Positions 6,917-15,439 of a DNA stretch of 19,592 bases are shown here, one piece after another (positions within the stretch are counted from its first letter, which is position 1; every line of letters begins with the position of its first letter). The stretch spans positions 1 through 19,592 of the forward strand of contig CAZQRO010000035.1 in assembly GCA_964595785.1 (NCBI GenBank), given 5' to 3'. Position numbers and translations under genes: made by a program. The stretch comes from Bovifimicola sp964595785 (GTDB lineage: Bacteria > Bacillota > Clostridia > Lachnospirales > Lachnospiraceae). The notes under the pieces are model-generated. The model ran no database searches. It worked only from the letters and a program-made list of their open reading frames with translations, and was not told the origin of the DNA.

Positions 6917-8656
6917 TCATATATTATAAAGTTCGTAATAAACTCCATGTTTTTCAAGTAATTCTTCGTGAGTTCCCTGTTCTTCTATGCCATTTTCCGT
7001 AAGGACAATTATCCTTTCGGCATTTCTGATGGTTGAAAGCCTATGGGCTATTACAAATGTAGTTCTGTTTTTTGCTAATATTTCTAATGACTCCTGAACT
7101 ACTTTTTCACTCTCGTTATCAAGTGCCGATGTAGCCTCATCAAAAATAAGTACCGGCGGATTCTTAAGAAATACTCTCGCAATAGAAAGCCTCTGTTTCT
7201 GCCCTCCTGACAATTTAACGCCACGCTGACCTATATATGTGTCATATCCGTCAGGAAGTCCCATAATAAATTCATGAGCATTGGCATTTTTCGCTGCCTC
7301 CATGACTTCCTCTCTAGTTGCGCCAGGTCGTCCATAACGGATATTCTCGTATACAGTTCCTGCAAACAGATACACCTCCTGCTGAACTACTCCTACATTA
7401 TCGCGTAAATTTTTCAATTTTATTTCTTTTATATCCATTCCGTCTATCTTAATACTTCCTGATGACACATCATAAAATCTCGGAATAAGACTGCAAAGTG
7501 TGGTCTTTCCTGCTCCTGATGAGCCTACCAGTGCCACATATTTACCTGCATCCACTTTGAGATTCACATTACTGAGAACTTCTTCCGTTCCCTCTTCATA
7601 TCTAAATGATACATTTTCAAATTCTATATTGCCTTTAAATGTATCTGGTGCATATTTCGCATTTTCATCTGTAATGTCAGGATTAACAGTCAGAATTTCT
7701 AAAAATCTCTCATATCCTGTTATACCATTCTGAAACTGTTCTGTAAAGTTAATTAACTTGTTGACAGGTTCTATGAAATTATTAATATATAAAATAAATG
7801 TTATCATGTCTGCTACGTTCACTAAATCTTTGCTTACAAATATTCCGCCCGCCGTAACCACTATAACTGTGATTAATGTTGTAAATGCTGTCATTCCTGA
7901 ATTATATGCACCCATATAACGATAACTGTTCTGCTTACTGTCTAAAAATCCCTGATTGCCGATATCAAATTTCGCTTTCTCGACATCCTCATTTGCAAAG
8001 GATTTTACCACACGGATTCCTGATAAATTATCTTCTATCTGTGAATTTATTTCAGCTAACTTGACACGATTTCTCTTAAATGCCCGTTTCATCTTTTTAT
8101 TTAACACATACGCAAATACAAGCATAACCGGAATTATGGCACATGCCACCAATGCAAGTTTTATATTAATAAATAAAAGTATTGTGAATGTACCAATGAA
8201 TTTAATAAACGAAATAACTATATCTTCAGGTCCGTGGTGAAACAACTCCGATATTTCGAATAAGTCATTAGTTATTCTCGACATTAACTGTCCGACTTTT
8301 TCATTGTCATAAAATGAAAACGGAAGTTTCTGGTAATGACTAAAAATCTCTTTTCTCATATTATATTCCATTTTCGCACCCATCATATGTCCGTAATATG
8401 CTATAAAAAAATTACTGAAAGCTGCCACTGCCACAAGAATAACCATTATTACTGCTAACTTCGTGATTATTGTCAATGCCTTTGTATTATCCATGTAAAC
8501 CACATCTCCGGTAATGTATCTCACAATCATCGGAATAACTAATGTAACGGCTGCCGCAATCATTGCAAAAAACATATCTGCCGTAAATAATAATCTGTAT
8601 GGTTTATAATACGAAAAAAACTTTTTCCACTTGTTGTTCATTATATCTTCACTCAT
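6917..8656 (-). CDS. MsbA-like ABC exporter, fused permease and ATPase
   Basis: 579 residues: an exporter-type six-helix membrane domain (about 20-310) followed by a complete ATPase domain. Walker A GSSGAGKT (378-385), Q-loop VQQEVYLF, signature LSGGQ (482-486), Walker B VLIFDE (502-507) and switch His538 are all present. It probably works as a homodimer, exporting lipids, peptides or drugs; the substrate is unknown. The ATG at 8656 follows GGAGG by five bases. An in-frame ATG at 8695 lies in a duplicated stretch and has no good site. It sits in a run with an HD phosphohydrolase, a DUF3783 protein and two aminotransferases. Confidence 0.9.
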   Translation of the reverse strand: MSEDIMNNKWKKFFSYYKPYRLLFTADMFFAMIAAAVTLVIPMIVRYITGDVVYMDNTKALTIITKLAVIMVILVAVAAFSNFFIAYYGHMMGAKMEYNMRKEIFSHYQKLPFSFYDNEKVGQLMSRITNDLFEISELFHHGPEDIVISFIKFIGTFTILLFINIKLALVACAIIPVMLVFAYVLNKKMKRAFKRNRVKLAEINSQIEDNLSGIRVVKSFANEDVEKAKFDIGNQGFLDSKQNSYRYMGAYNSGMTAFTTLITVIVVTAGGIFVSKDLVNVADMITFILYINNFIEPVNKLINFTEQFQNGITGYERFLEILTVNPDITDENAKYAPDTFKGNIEFENVSFRYEEGTEEVLSNVNLKVDAGKYVALVGSSGAGKTTLCSLIPRFYDVSSGSIKIDGMDIKEIKLKNLRDNVGVVQQEVYLFAGTVYENIRYGRPGATREEVMEAAKNANAHEFIMGLPDGYDTYIGQRGVKLSGGQKQRLSIARVFLKNPPVLIFDEATSALDNESEKVVQESLEILAKNRTTFVIAHRLSTIRNAERIIVLTENGIEEQGTHEELLEKHGVYYELYNI

Positions 8657-8681
8657 AGTTTCCTCCATTCTAGAAGTTGTC

Positions 8682-8750
8682 TCCATTGCTGTCATTTTCT
8701 GTTTTCCACTACTGCTATTTCGCTGCTCTCATTTCCATTGCTGTCATTTT
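8682..8750 (-). repeat. 17-bp direct repeat in the gap before the ABC exporter
   Basis: The same 17 bases (TCCATTGCTGTCATTTT on the plus strand) occur at 8682-8698 and 8734-8750. On the coding strand each begins with ATGACAGCAATGGA. The first copy read overlaps the stop of the DUF3783 gene and could encode ten codons (MTAMEMRAAK, stop). The second lies upstream of the exporter start. Confidence 0.75.
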
Positions 8751-9127
8751 TCTCCAAATAGCATAGAAGTTCTCTCTCTTATCAGTTCTTCTGTAAGTTC
8801 ATAAATGCTCCATGATGCATTATGAACAGTTACAACGGCTTTCAGCCCTATAGTTTCAATTCCTGCATTCTTGTATTCCGCAAGAAATTCATCCAATTTT
8901 TCCTCTGTAAGCCCTGAAAATATTATAAGTTCAGGCATTTTATAATCTGTCGGAGCCTTTTTATTATCCTGATTCTTAATCATTCCATTACCTGATAGAG
9001 TTCCTACCGTCACATTTATATCTGCCTGTTTAAGTTTTCTTGTTCTGATACTTAAATTTCTGCATAACTCTAATATTTGTTTTTCCTTACGCATATTCTG
9101 CGTATAAAACATTACTGTACTAATCAT
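8744..9127 (-). CDS. DUF3783 domain-containing protein
   Basis: 127 residues, soluble, no signal peptide. The C-terminal half matches the DUF3783 pattern PELIIFSGLTEEKLDEFL ... GLKAVVTVHNASWSIYEL. Function is unknown. The start overlaps the last eight bases of the upstream HD gene (ATGATTAG), so the two are probably translationally coupled. AAGGGA lies about ten bases before the ATG. Confidence 0.77.
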   Translation of the reverse strand: MISTVMFYTQNMRKEKQILELCRNLSIRTRKLKQADINVTVGTLSGNGMIKNQDNKKAPTDYKMPELIIFSGLTEEKLDEFLAEYKNAGIETIGLKAVVTVHNASWSIYELTEELIRERTSMLFGEK

Positions 9128-9719
9128 TTATTATATTTCCCTTCTGAATATTGGCATCAATAAAGTTCTCCTTCGCATAATTCCACAGTGTTTCCGAACC
9201 TTTTGCCGTATTGACATTTCTCTTGAGAATCTGCGCTAAATGTACTTCATGCTCTCTCCACGATTTGCCATCGGTCGCATCATTTAATATAAGCGGCTGG
9301 ATATTATCCATTGTCCTTGCAAATCTGGACTCAGGAGTATTCTGTGCTTCAAATTCTTCCCAAAGGTTTCTGAATTTTGCTGCCTGCTCCTCCGGCAGCA
9401 TTCCAAATATTCTTTTCGCCGCTTTTACTTCCCTTTCTCTCTGTGTCTTTTTACCATTTTCATCATATGCATATGTATCACCGGCATCTATTTCCACCAC
9501 ATCATGAATAAGAATCATAGAAACAGTTTTTAAGACATCTATTTTCTCATTGGAGTAATCGCTTAGCAGAATCGCCATTACAGCCATATGCCATGCATGT
9601 TCCGCATCATTTTCCTTACGTACTCCATCTGATAAGTATGTCTGTCTGCCTATCATTTTCTCTTTATCTATTTCCCTGAAAAAATCAAACTGTTTATCTA
9701 ATATCTCTTTTTCCTGCAT
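9120..9719 (-). CDS. HD-domain metal-dependent phosphohydrolase (HDDC2/YfbR-like)
   Basis: 199 residues with a full set of HD-domain metal ligands: His41 in NDAEHAWHM, the His72-Asp73 doublet in LIHDVVEIDAGD, and Asp139 in RTMDNIQPL. The spacing and the sequence DAEH...HDVVEIDAGD resemble the HDDC2/YfbR group, whose studied members are 5'-deoxynucleotidases. That activity is an inference here. AAAGGAG lies seven bases before the ATG. First gene of a minus-strand run and divergent from the ytrA-like regulator. Confidence 0.83.
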   Translation of the reverse strand: MQEKEILDKQFDFFREIDKEKMIGRQTYLSDGVRKENDAEHAWHMAVMAILLSDYSNEKIDVLKTVSMILIHDVVEIDAGDTYAYDENGKKTQREREVKAAKRIFGMLPEEQAAKFRNLWEEFEAQNTPESRFARTMDNIQPLILNDATDGKSWREHEVHLAQILKRNVNTAKGSETLWNYAKENFIDANIQKGNIIND

Positions 9720-9757
9720 AACGGTTCTCCTTTATATAATGGATTATATTTTAGGTA

Positions 9758-9786
9758 AGTATATGCAATTTTTATTTTTTTTTCAA
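9758..9786 (-). promoter_or_regulatory. promoter for the HD phosphohydrolase run
   Basis: On the minus strand, TTGAAA (9781-9786), a 17-base spacer and TATACT (9758-9763). It lies about 40 bases before the start codon and back to back with the plus-strand promoter of the GntR gene. Confidence 0.5.
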
Positions 9787-9804
9787 CATATTTTCATTTT
9801 TCTA

Positions 9805-9853
9805 TTGACATAATATTTTATAAACTATATATTGTATATATTTAATATATACA
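9805..9853 (+). promoter_or_regulatory. promoter and palindromic operator of the GntR/YtrA-type gene
   Basis: TTGACA (9805-9810), a 17-base spacer and TATATT (9828-9833) form a strong promoter. Starting at its last base is a perfect palindrome, TGTATATAT (9833-9841) and its complement ATATATACA (9845-9853) around three bases. Its position over the transcription start, just before a GntR-family gene, points to autorepression. Confidence 0.75.
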
Positions 9854-9867
9854 TTTTGAGGTGCATT

Positions 9868-10254
9868 ATGAATATAATTATCAGTAATTCTGCCAAGATA
9901 CCAATTTATGAACAGATTACAAACCAAATTAAAGAAAAAATCATGTCGGGCGAACTAAAAAGTGGCGAATCACTGCCTTCTATGCGCCTTTTGGCAAAAG
10001 AACTCCGCATAAGTATAATCACAACAAAGCGGGCATATGAGGACTTAGAAAGTGCTGGCTTCATCGAATCATTTACAGGCAGAGGCAGTTTTGTGAAGAA
10101 GCTTGAACTTGACATATACCGTGAAGAAAATTTAAAAATCATAGAAAAACTTTTAGAAAGTGCCTGTAATAAGGCTCACGAAAGCGGTTTATCACAAAAA
10201 GAACTTATGGAATTATTAGAAATTATCTATGATGGCAGCAAAGTTTCCACCTAA
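9868..10254 (+). CDS. GntR-family repressor, YtrA subfamily
   Basis: 128 residues: a winged helix-turn-helix of the GntR type (IPIYEQITNQIKEKI, GESLPSMRLLAKEL, TTKRAYEDLESAGFI, GRGSFV) and only a short helical tail of about 45 residues. The tail is the mark of the YtrA subgroup, whose members repress adjacent ABC exporters. The ATG at 9868 has GAGGTG four bases upstream; an ATG at 9832 lies inside the promoter and operator and is rejected. The ABC genes follow after 52 bases. Confidence 0.87.
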   Translation: MNIIISNSAKIPIYEQITNQIKEKIMSGELKSGESLPSMRLLAKELRISIITTKRAYEDLESAGFIESFTGRGSFVKKLELDIYREENLKIIEKLLESACNKAHESGLSQKELMELLEIIYDGSKVST

Positions 10255-10306
10255 TCATATGCTTAAATAAAATCACCAATAATACAGAAATGAGGTAATA
10301 TTAATT

Positions 10307-11308
10307 ATGAATACTCTTAATACAGGTTTTACTAATGCCATTGAGGTTAGTCATTTATGTAAAAAATATGAGAATTTCTCTCTGAATGATGTATCATTTA
10401 AAGTAGAAAAAGGAACTGTAATGGGGTTCATCGGTCAAAACGGTGCAGGCAAAAGCACAACAATTAAAAGTATATTAAATGTCATCAAATCCGACGCCGG
10501 TAATATAAGTGTTTTCGGACTTGACAATGTACGAAACGAAACACTTATCAAAGATAACATTGGGGTGGTGTATGATGACCTTTGTATTCCTGATGAATTT
10601 TCACCCAGACAGATTGAAAAAATAATGAGAAATATTTACAACGAATGGGATAGTCATACCTACTATGATTTTCTTAAACGTTTTTCACTTCCTCTAAAGA
10701 AAAAAGCAGGTGATTTTTCCAGAGGAATGCGTATGAAACTTCAGATAGCAATTGCCCTTTCTCACAACAGCATTCTCCTTATAATGGATGAACCGACAAG
10801 TGGACTTGACCCAATTGTAAGAAGTGAAATCCTTGATATATTTATGGAATATATGCAGGACGAAAACCACACCATATTATTATCATCTCACATTCTTAGT
10901 GACCTTGACAGAATTGCCGACAGTATAACATTTATCAATAATGGCAAAGTACTTTTCAGTGATTCTAAATTAAATATTATGGAAAATCACGGAATTATCA
11001 GATGTCCAAAAGACAAAATCAATTTATTTGATAAGACTGAGATTGTGGGTATTCGTAAAAATGCATTCGGCGCAGACATTCTGGTTTCAAATAAAGAAGC
11101 ATGTATCAATGCATATCCTGATGAAATTATTGAAAACGCCGACTTAGAGGAAATTATGCTTTTCTATGTATCGGGCAAAAATAATGCATCAGAACCTATT
11201 TCTTCGACCGGTGTTCCTGTGGCTGATACGTCTTTGACCGATGTTACGGCTGATACGTCTTTGACCGATGTTCCTGTGACTGATGAGTTTACGAGTGGAG
11301 GTAAATAA
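10307..11308 (+). CDS. ABC transporter ATP-binding protein (YtrB/PmtA-like)
   Basis: 333 residues. Walker A GQNGAGKST (43-51), signature SRGMRMK (138-144, a variant of SGGQ that is common in this group), Walker B LLIMDE (157-162) and switch His195. It energises the two ABC-2 permeases that follow. Studied relatives export peptides such as phenol-soluble modulins or respond to cell-wall antibiotics; the substrate here is unknown. The last 35 residues are a low-complexity tail with a repeated ADTSLTDV unit, outside the ATPase fold. GAGGT lies ten bases before the ATG. Confidence 0.88.
   Translation: MNTLNTGFTNAIEVSHLCKKYENFSLNDVSFKVEKGTVMGFIGQNGAGKSTTIKSILNVIKSDAGNISVFGLDNVRNETLIKDNIGVVYDDLCIPDEFSPRQIEKIMRNIYNEWDSHTYYDFLKRFSLPLKKKAGDFSRGMRMKLQIAIALSHNSILLIMDEPTSGLDPIVRSEILDIFMEYMQDENHTILLSSHILSDLDRIADSITFINNGKVLFSDSKLNIMENHGIIRCPKDKINLFDKTEIVGIRKNAFGADILVSNKEACINAYPDEIIENADLEEIMLFYVSGKNNASEPISSTGVPVADTSLTDVTADTSLTDVPVTDEFTSGGK
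11202..11280 (+). repeat. 27-bp tandem repeat in the ATPase tail
   Basis: A 25-base sequence beginning GGCTGATACGTCTTTGACCG occurs at 11221-11245 and again at 11248-11272, a 27-base period that keeps frame (nine codons). Upstream (about 11202-11220), TTCGACCGGTGTTCCTGT is a diverged third copy. Confidence 0.8.
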
Positions 11309-11310
11309 CC

Positions 11311-12042
11311 ATGGTTAAATCCCTATTATTAAAGAACTATTACATTATGCGTAATGGATTAAAAAGCACACTTTCTATTCTTTTGATACTTTTATTCTTT
11401 ACCGGCTGTATAATAAGCAGTATTAATTCAGGAAATATGCATCATTATCTAGGCACTTCGCTGGATTCTTTCAGAACAACAATACGTCAGATTACATATA
11501 TCATTTCCTCCACACCACTTTTGTGTGCTTTGGATGTTATCACTTTTCATTCGAAAGACAAATTATCTAACTGGAATAAAATGCTTTACAGTACCCCTGC
11601 AAAACCATGGCAGAAAATAATGGCTGACTATTTACTGACATACATCACACTTTTTATCGGCTTTTTATCCGGTATTGTACTTTGCCCGCTTATTTTACGC
11701 ATATCGGGTATTGCTGTTCACTTTTCTGCATTCCTTATTCTTTTTAAGGTACTGATTATAATGTGTGTGCTTATGGCATTAATTCTCCCTTTCTATACTG
11801 CTTTTGATGAAATTGGCGGTGCAGTCTGTCTTATGACCTTATTTGTATGCATAACTGCCATTATATTTCTGTCACAAAACGGTAATGGGAACTTAACAGG
11901 CTTTGGTAATACGGTAAAACATTACATATCAGTTTTCAATCACTATACTATATTAATTGCTATTTGTGTTGCTGTATTAATATCAATATCGTACATCATC
12001 TCACTTAACATTGAGAAAAGGAGGCGCTATACATTATGTTAG
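11311..12042 (+). CDS. ABC-2 type permease (first of two)
   Basis: 243 residues with six predicted membrane helices, starting MVKSLLLKNYYIM as is typical of ABC-2 permeases of the YtrC/D and PmtB/D kind. Between helices 2 and 3 is a cytoplasmic stretch (DKLSNWNKMLYSTPAKPW) that resembles the coupling segment in these families. The start is two bases after the ATPase stop, with GGAGG nine bases upstream inside the ATPase gene. It likely pairs with the next permease. Confidence 0.82.
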   Translation: MVKSLLLKNYYIMRNGLKSTLSILLILLFFTGCIISSINSGNMHHYLGTSLDSFRTTIRQITYIISSTPLLCALDVITFHSKDKLSNWNKMLYSTPAKPWQKIMADYLLTYITLFIGFLSGIVLCPLILRISGIAVHFSAFLILFKVLIIMCVLMALILPFYTAFDEIGGAVCLMTLFVCITAIIFLSQNGNGNLTGFGNTVKHYISVFNHYTILIAICVAVLISISYIISLNIEKRRRYTLC

Positions 12043-12734
12043 GACATCTATATAAAGATTTTTACAGACACAAATGGATAATGTTTTCCATTTTATGTCT
12101 GACAGGATTCTACTTTTCCATGCTTCTTATTGTTGACAGCCCTAAGAATACCACTTCCACAGTTATTAGTTACGCTATTATTGCTTTACCAGTTTTGCTC
12201 ATTTCAGCCTTTTCACAGGTTTCGATATCAAAAGATGAGAAAAGCAGATGGCTCAAATTTGCCATATCACTTCCCGGCGGCAAAAATACATATATTCTTT
12301 CAAAATATTATTTTTACATTCTAAGTGAGCTGTCAGGTATATGTGTGTCACTTTTATTAGCAGCATATACAATATACATTAAAAAATATGTTAATTTTAT
12401 ACCATGTGTAATGCTGATATGCATTCTTTTCCTTTTAACAATGCTGTTCTCTTCTGTCGAACTTCCATTTGTGTTCAGATTCGGTGCTAAAAAGGGCAAT
12501 AATTTTAAAACAATTACTCTTTTAATTATATTCTGCGGATTATTGTATTACATATGTATGTGTGATATTTCATACTGGGTTTCAAAGGATTATTACACCA
12601 TAATCAATAAAATTAATAGTATCTCACATCTGAGGCTCATAATTAGTATTATATGTGTACTCTTTGGATTAGCACTATTTACCATTTCGTATTTTATATC
12701 TGTCAGAATATTTAGAAGTGAATCAGATAGTTAG
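12036..12734 (+). CDS. ABC-2 type permease (second of two)
   Basis: 232 residues, about six membrane helices. The coupling segment SISKDEKSRWLKFAISLPGG is the clear sign of the ABC2_membrane_5 group, found in Pmt-type exporters. It overlaps the preceding permease gene by seven bases (ATGTTAG), with GGAGG eleven bases before the ATG, so translation is coupled. Last gene of the regulator-ATPase-permease-permease operon. Confidence 0.84.
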   Translation: MLGHLYKDFYRHKWIMFSILCLTGFYFSMLLIVDSPKNTTSTVISYAIIALPVLLISAFSQVSISKDEKSRWLKFAISLPGGKNTYILSKYYFYILSELSGICVSLLLAAYTIYIKKYVNFIPCVMLICILFLLTMLFSSVELPFVFRFGAKKGNNFKTITLLIIFCGLLYYICMCDISYWVSKDYYTIINKINSISHLRLIISIICVLFGLALFTISYFISVRIFRSESDS

Positions 12735-12831
12735 AAAATCTTATTATCATAGCACAGCAATATGAATCTTTTGTGCAATCTGATGAATACTATCGTAAGT
12801 ATATATATATTTGACCCCGGTATCCTCCAAT

Positions 12832-12884
12832 AAAATAAATAGAATGTGTAAATTAAAAATCAGAATTTGCGCATTCTATTTTAT
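12832..12884 (+). terminator. long hairpin, probable terminator of the ABC operon
   Basis: A 17-bp stem with two G-T type pairs (12838-12854 with 12864-12880) around a nine-base loop, followed by TTATT. It lies about 100 bases after the second permease gene and about 60 before the phosphoesterase gene. The T-tract is short, so it may be a weak terminator or a processing site. Confidence 0.55.
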
Positions 12885-12943
12885 TGTGCTAATATTATCT
12901 CAAATCATATTAACAAAAACAGCTTCGGCATGAAAGGATTATA

Positions 12944-13765
12944 ATGAGAAAGCATAAAAAAACCTTAATTATCAGTTCACTGATTTTTATTATATTTATT
13001 TCATATATTATTATAGGATTTTGCGATACAAAATTAGAATTAACAAAATACACCTATCATAACACAAAGCTTCCTGCTGACTTTGATGGATATAAAATTG
13101 TACAGATTTCCGATTTGCATCATAAGAATTTTGGAAAGCACCAGAACGATTTAATCAATATGATTAAGGATGCTGACCCGGATATGATTATTCTTACAGG
13201 CGATATTGTAGACGAAGACCACAGTGATATGAGTTCTACAGAAGATTTTATTGAAGGAATAAGTAAGATTGCACCTGTCTATTCTGTTTCGGGCAATCAT
13301 GAATTAGATAATAAAGCTGCAAGACAGTATGATGCCCTGCTTACACTTTTTAGTAAATATGACATAACGGACTTAGATGATGATTCCGTAGAAATAACCC
13401 GTGGCAATTCTTCAATTATACTCAGCGGTCAGAAGTGCCATCTTAAATATATAACCAAGACTCTGCCCTACGCAGACGAATCAAAATTCAACATACTTCT
13501 GTATCACTGCAGCAATTATTTCTATCTTATAAATGAATATGGATATGACCTTGTTTTCTCAGGTCATACCCATGGTGGAATTATCAGGCTCCCGTTCGTA
13601 GGAGGATTAATCGATAATGGTGGTGATTATTTTCCAAAATATGATGGCGGCATATATATAGAGAACAATTCGACTCTTATCTCAAGCCGTGGACTTGGTG
13701 ATGCCGATGCTCCAAGGTTCTATAATCCGCCTGAAGTAGTATGCGTAACTCTACACTGCAATTAG
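12944..13765 (+). CDS. membrane-anchored metallophosphoesterase (YkuE-like)
   Basis: 273 residues. An N-terminal hydrophobic helix (about 7-26) anchors a calcineurin-like phosphoesterase domain. Its metal ligands are complete: SDLHH (Asp57, His59), TGDIVD (Asp87), GNHE (Asn118, His119), His188 in LLYHCS, and GHTHGG (207-212). Relatives such as YkuE are extracellular, metal-dependent phosphatases with poorly known substrates, perhaps lipid or cell-wall linked. AAAGGA precedes the ATG by five bases. It ends convergently with the Wzz-like gene, 47 bases away. Confidence 0.87.
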   Translation: MRKHKKTLIISSLIFIIFISYIIIGFCDTKLELTKYTYHNTKLPADFDGYKIVQISDLHHKNFGKHQNDLINMIKDADPDMIILTGDIVDEDHSDMSSTEDFIEGISKIAPVYSVSGNHELDNKAARQYDALLTLFSKYDITDLDDDSVEITRGNSSIILSGQKCHLKYITKTLPYADESKFNILLYHCSNYFYLINEYGYDLVFSGHTHGGIIRLPFVGGLIDNGGDYFPKYDGGIYIENNSTLISSRGLGDADAPRFYNPPEVVCVTLHCN

Positions 13766-13812
13766 AACCGGATGTAATTACTCCCCGATGCGTTAGCAAC
13801 TGTATGTTATAA

Positions 13813-14517
13813 TTAATTTGTTTTCTTTTTAAATTCGGGAATTACTCCTATAATATTAATTTTTCCGTTATCAGTTGCATCCTGTGGACTGTACATTTTC
13901 ATTGAAAATGTCTCTCTAAAGAATATAATAACACAACAACTGAAGAATCCTAAGAATCCAAACAGAAATGTTGTCATTATCCTTGTAGTTATAGCATTAT
14001 AAGACACATTTGCATCAAATGCCTCGTCAAGAATCTGAATATCATCCTGCCCTGTCATATTTGCCACTTCCAACACAAAGGCTTGTGCAACTGCATTTGC
14101 CACTTTTACTGATATTGCTCTGTTTTTTGATGTTGCATATATGTAGATAATTGATGACTTAGAATTTGCTGAAGAATTATATTGCACAGTAATCATATTG
14201 TATATGTCATATTTATCAATAGAATCATCACCTATGAGTAACTCTGCACGTTCCGCTACCTTATAGCTTTTTACTATATCACCATAGGATATCATTGCCT
14301 GTATGCTATTAGCAGAATCACTTAATGAACCATATACAATACTGTATACGCTCGATATTGCCGTATATTCATTTTTGCTGTCAACAAAAAATAGCGCTAT
14401 CCAAAATCCTAAAAGCAAAGTAATCAATGTAATTATTAAAATCTTTTTGATATTTTTGATTATTGCTTTTATACATTTTCGCATATCAATTACTATTGCA
14501 TTATTGTCCATTCCCAT
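13813..14517 (-). CDS. Wzz/YveK-like two-helix membrane protein
   Basis: 234 residues with a membrane helix near each end (about 24-45 and 180-204) and an extracytoplasmic region between them, the topology of polysaccharide co-polymerases (Wzz, CapA/YveK). In Gram-positive bacteria such proteins activate a separate BY-kinase and set chain length; the kinase-like gene is two genes upstream here. The start overlaps the preceding gene by 17 bases. AAGGAG lies four bases before this ATG; the ATG two codons on (14511) is also possible. Confidence 0.78.
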   Translation of the reverse strand: MGMDNNAIVIDMRKCIKAIIKNIKKILIITLITLLLGFWIALFFVDSKNEYTAISSVYSIVYGSLSDSANSIQAMISYGDIVKSYKVAERAELLIGDDSIDKYDIYNMITVQYNSSANSKSSIIYIYATSKNRAISVKVANAVAQAFVLEVANMTGQDDIQILDEAFDANVSYNAITTRIMTTFLFGFLGFFSCCVIIFFRETFSMKMYSPQDATDNGKINIIGVIPEFKKKTN

Positions 14518-15439
14518 TCTGCTCCTTTCTTGCCTTTTTCTTTTTTGAATCTCTTACAACAGTATAAATAATTGCAATGTTTAGCATAACAGCTATTGCC
14601 AGCCATATTATTGAAAATGTCTTACCTGAATTATTATTATCCACCGAAATTAACTGTGATGGATTTACTTCTACATCATATGTCTTTTTATCTATGGTGA
14701 ATTTATTACCATCTGTATCCTCATATTCAAAAGCTACACTCAATGACTGTTTTCCTTCTTCTAAAAAATTAACATAACAGTCTTTCATCAGTTGTTCACC
14801 TGATTTTAATGCGCCTAAATCAATTGTCTTCTGACTCTCATCAATATTTCCATCCAGTATTATCTTTATATCTGATATGTCTACTGCACCATCATTAGTA
14901 CATCTTACATTAACTAACGAACGTGAACCTATACTTGCAGACTCTGCCACAGATAAAACATTAATATTTAACTTACATGCCGCAATTACCCGTGGTGTAA
15001 TAACAGTCTGATTACTATATACTTTTGCAGACTGGTCATAGTATTTAAAATCATATGTAAGCATTGCAGTCTGATATGGATATTCATCTTCTATAGAAAA
15101 AGTCTGCTCAAAAGTAACTGAAGAACCTGCTTTTATTGTCTCAAAATACACTTCACTTACCGAACCATCACCAAGCCGCAAGCTTAAATCTTCCGTTGAT
15201 ACATCAATGATTACATTATATGCATCAGCATAATGATTGCAATTTGTAGCTGTAAGTTTAAGTGTAAATGTACTTCCTGTCTCATAACTTCCATCGATAA
15301 GTTCATAGTTAGTGAGAACAATAACCGGATCTGCATTACTTAATGCCGATGGTGTATCTGCCTTAGTATTAATTGAAAATATGCCATTTATAATAGATAC
15401 TATTAGAAAAAGCACAAAAAATGGTTTCAACTTTTTCAT
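14501..15439 (-). CDS. secreted, membrane-anchored beta-sandwich protein
   Basis: 312 residues: a signal peptide (about 1-27, ending in NTKADTPSA), two Ig-like or CARDB/NPCBM-associated-type beta domains (roughly 36-150 and 155-262), a membrane helix (about 275-296) and a positively charged cytoplasmic tail (RDSKKKKARK). No catalytic residues recognised. The beta domains are of the kind that bind surface sugars or proteins. The start codon abuts the stop of the kinase-like gene (TAA then ATG), with AGGGGA nine bases upstream. It bridges that gene and the Wzz-like gene, so the three probably act as one envelope module. Confidence 0.75.
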   Translation of the reverse strand: MKKLKPFFVLFLIVSIINGIFSINTKADTPSALSNADPVIVLTNYELIDGSYETGSTFTLKLTATNCNHYADAYNVIIDVSTEDLSLRLGDGSVSEVYFETIKAGSSVTFEQTFSIEDEYPYQTAMLTYDFKYYDQSAKVYSNQTVITPRVIAACKLNINVLSVAESASIGSRSLVNVRCTNDGAVDISDIKIILDGNIDESQKTIDLGALKSGEQLMKDCYVNFLEEGKQSLSVAFEYEDTDGNKFTIDKKTYDVEVNPSQLISVDNNNSGKTFSIIWLAIAVMLNIAIIYTVVRDSKKKKARKEQNGNGQ

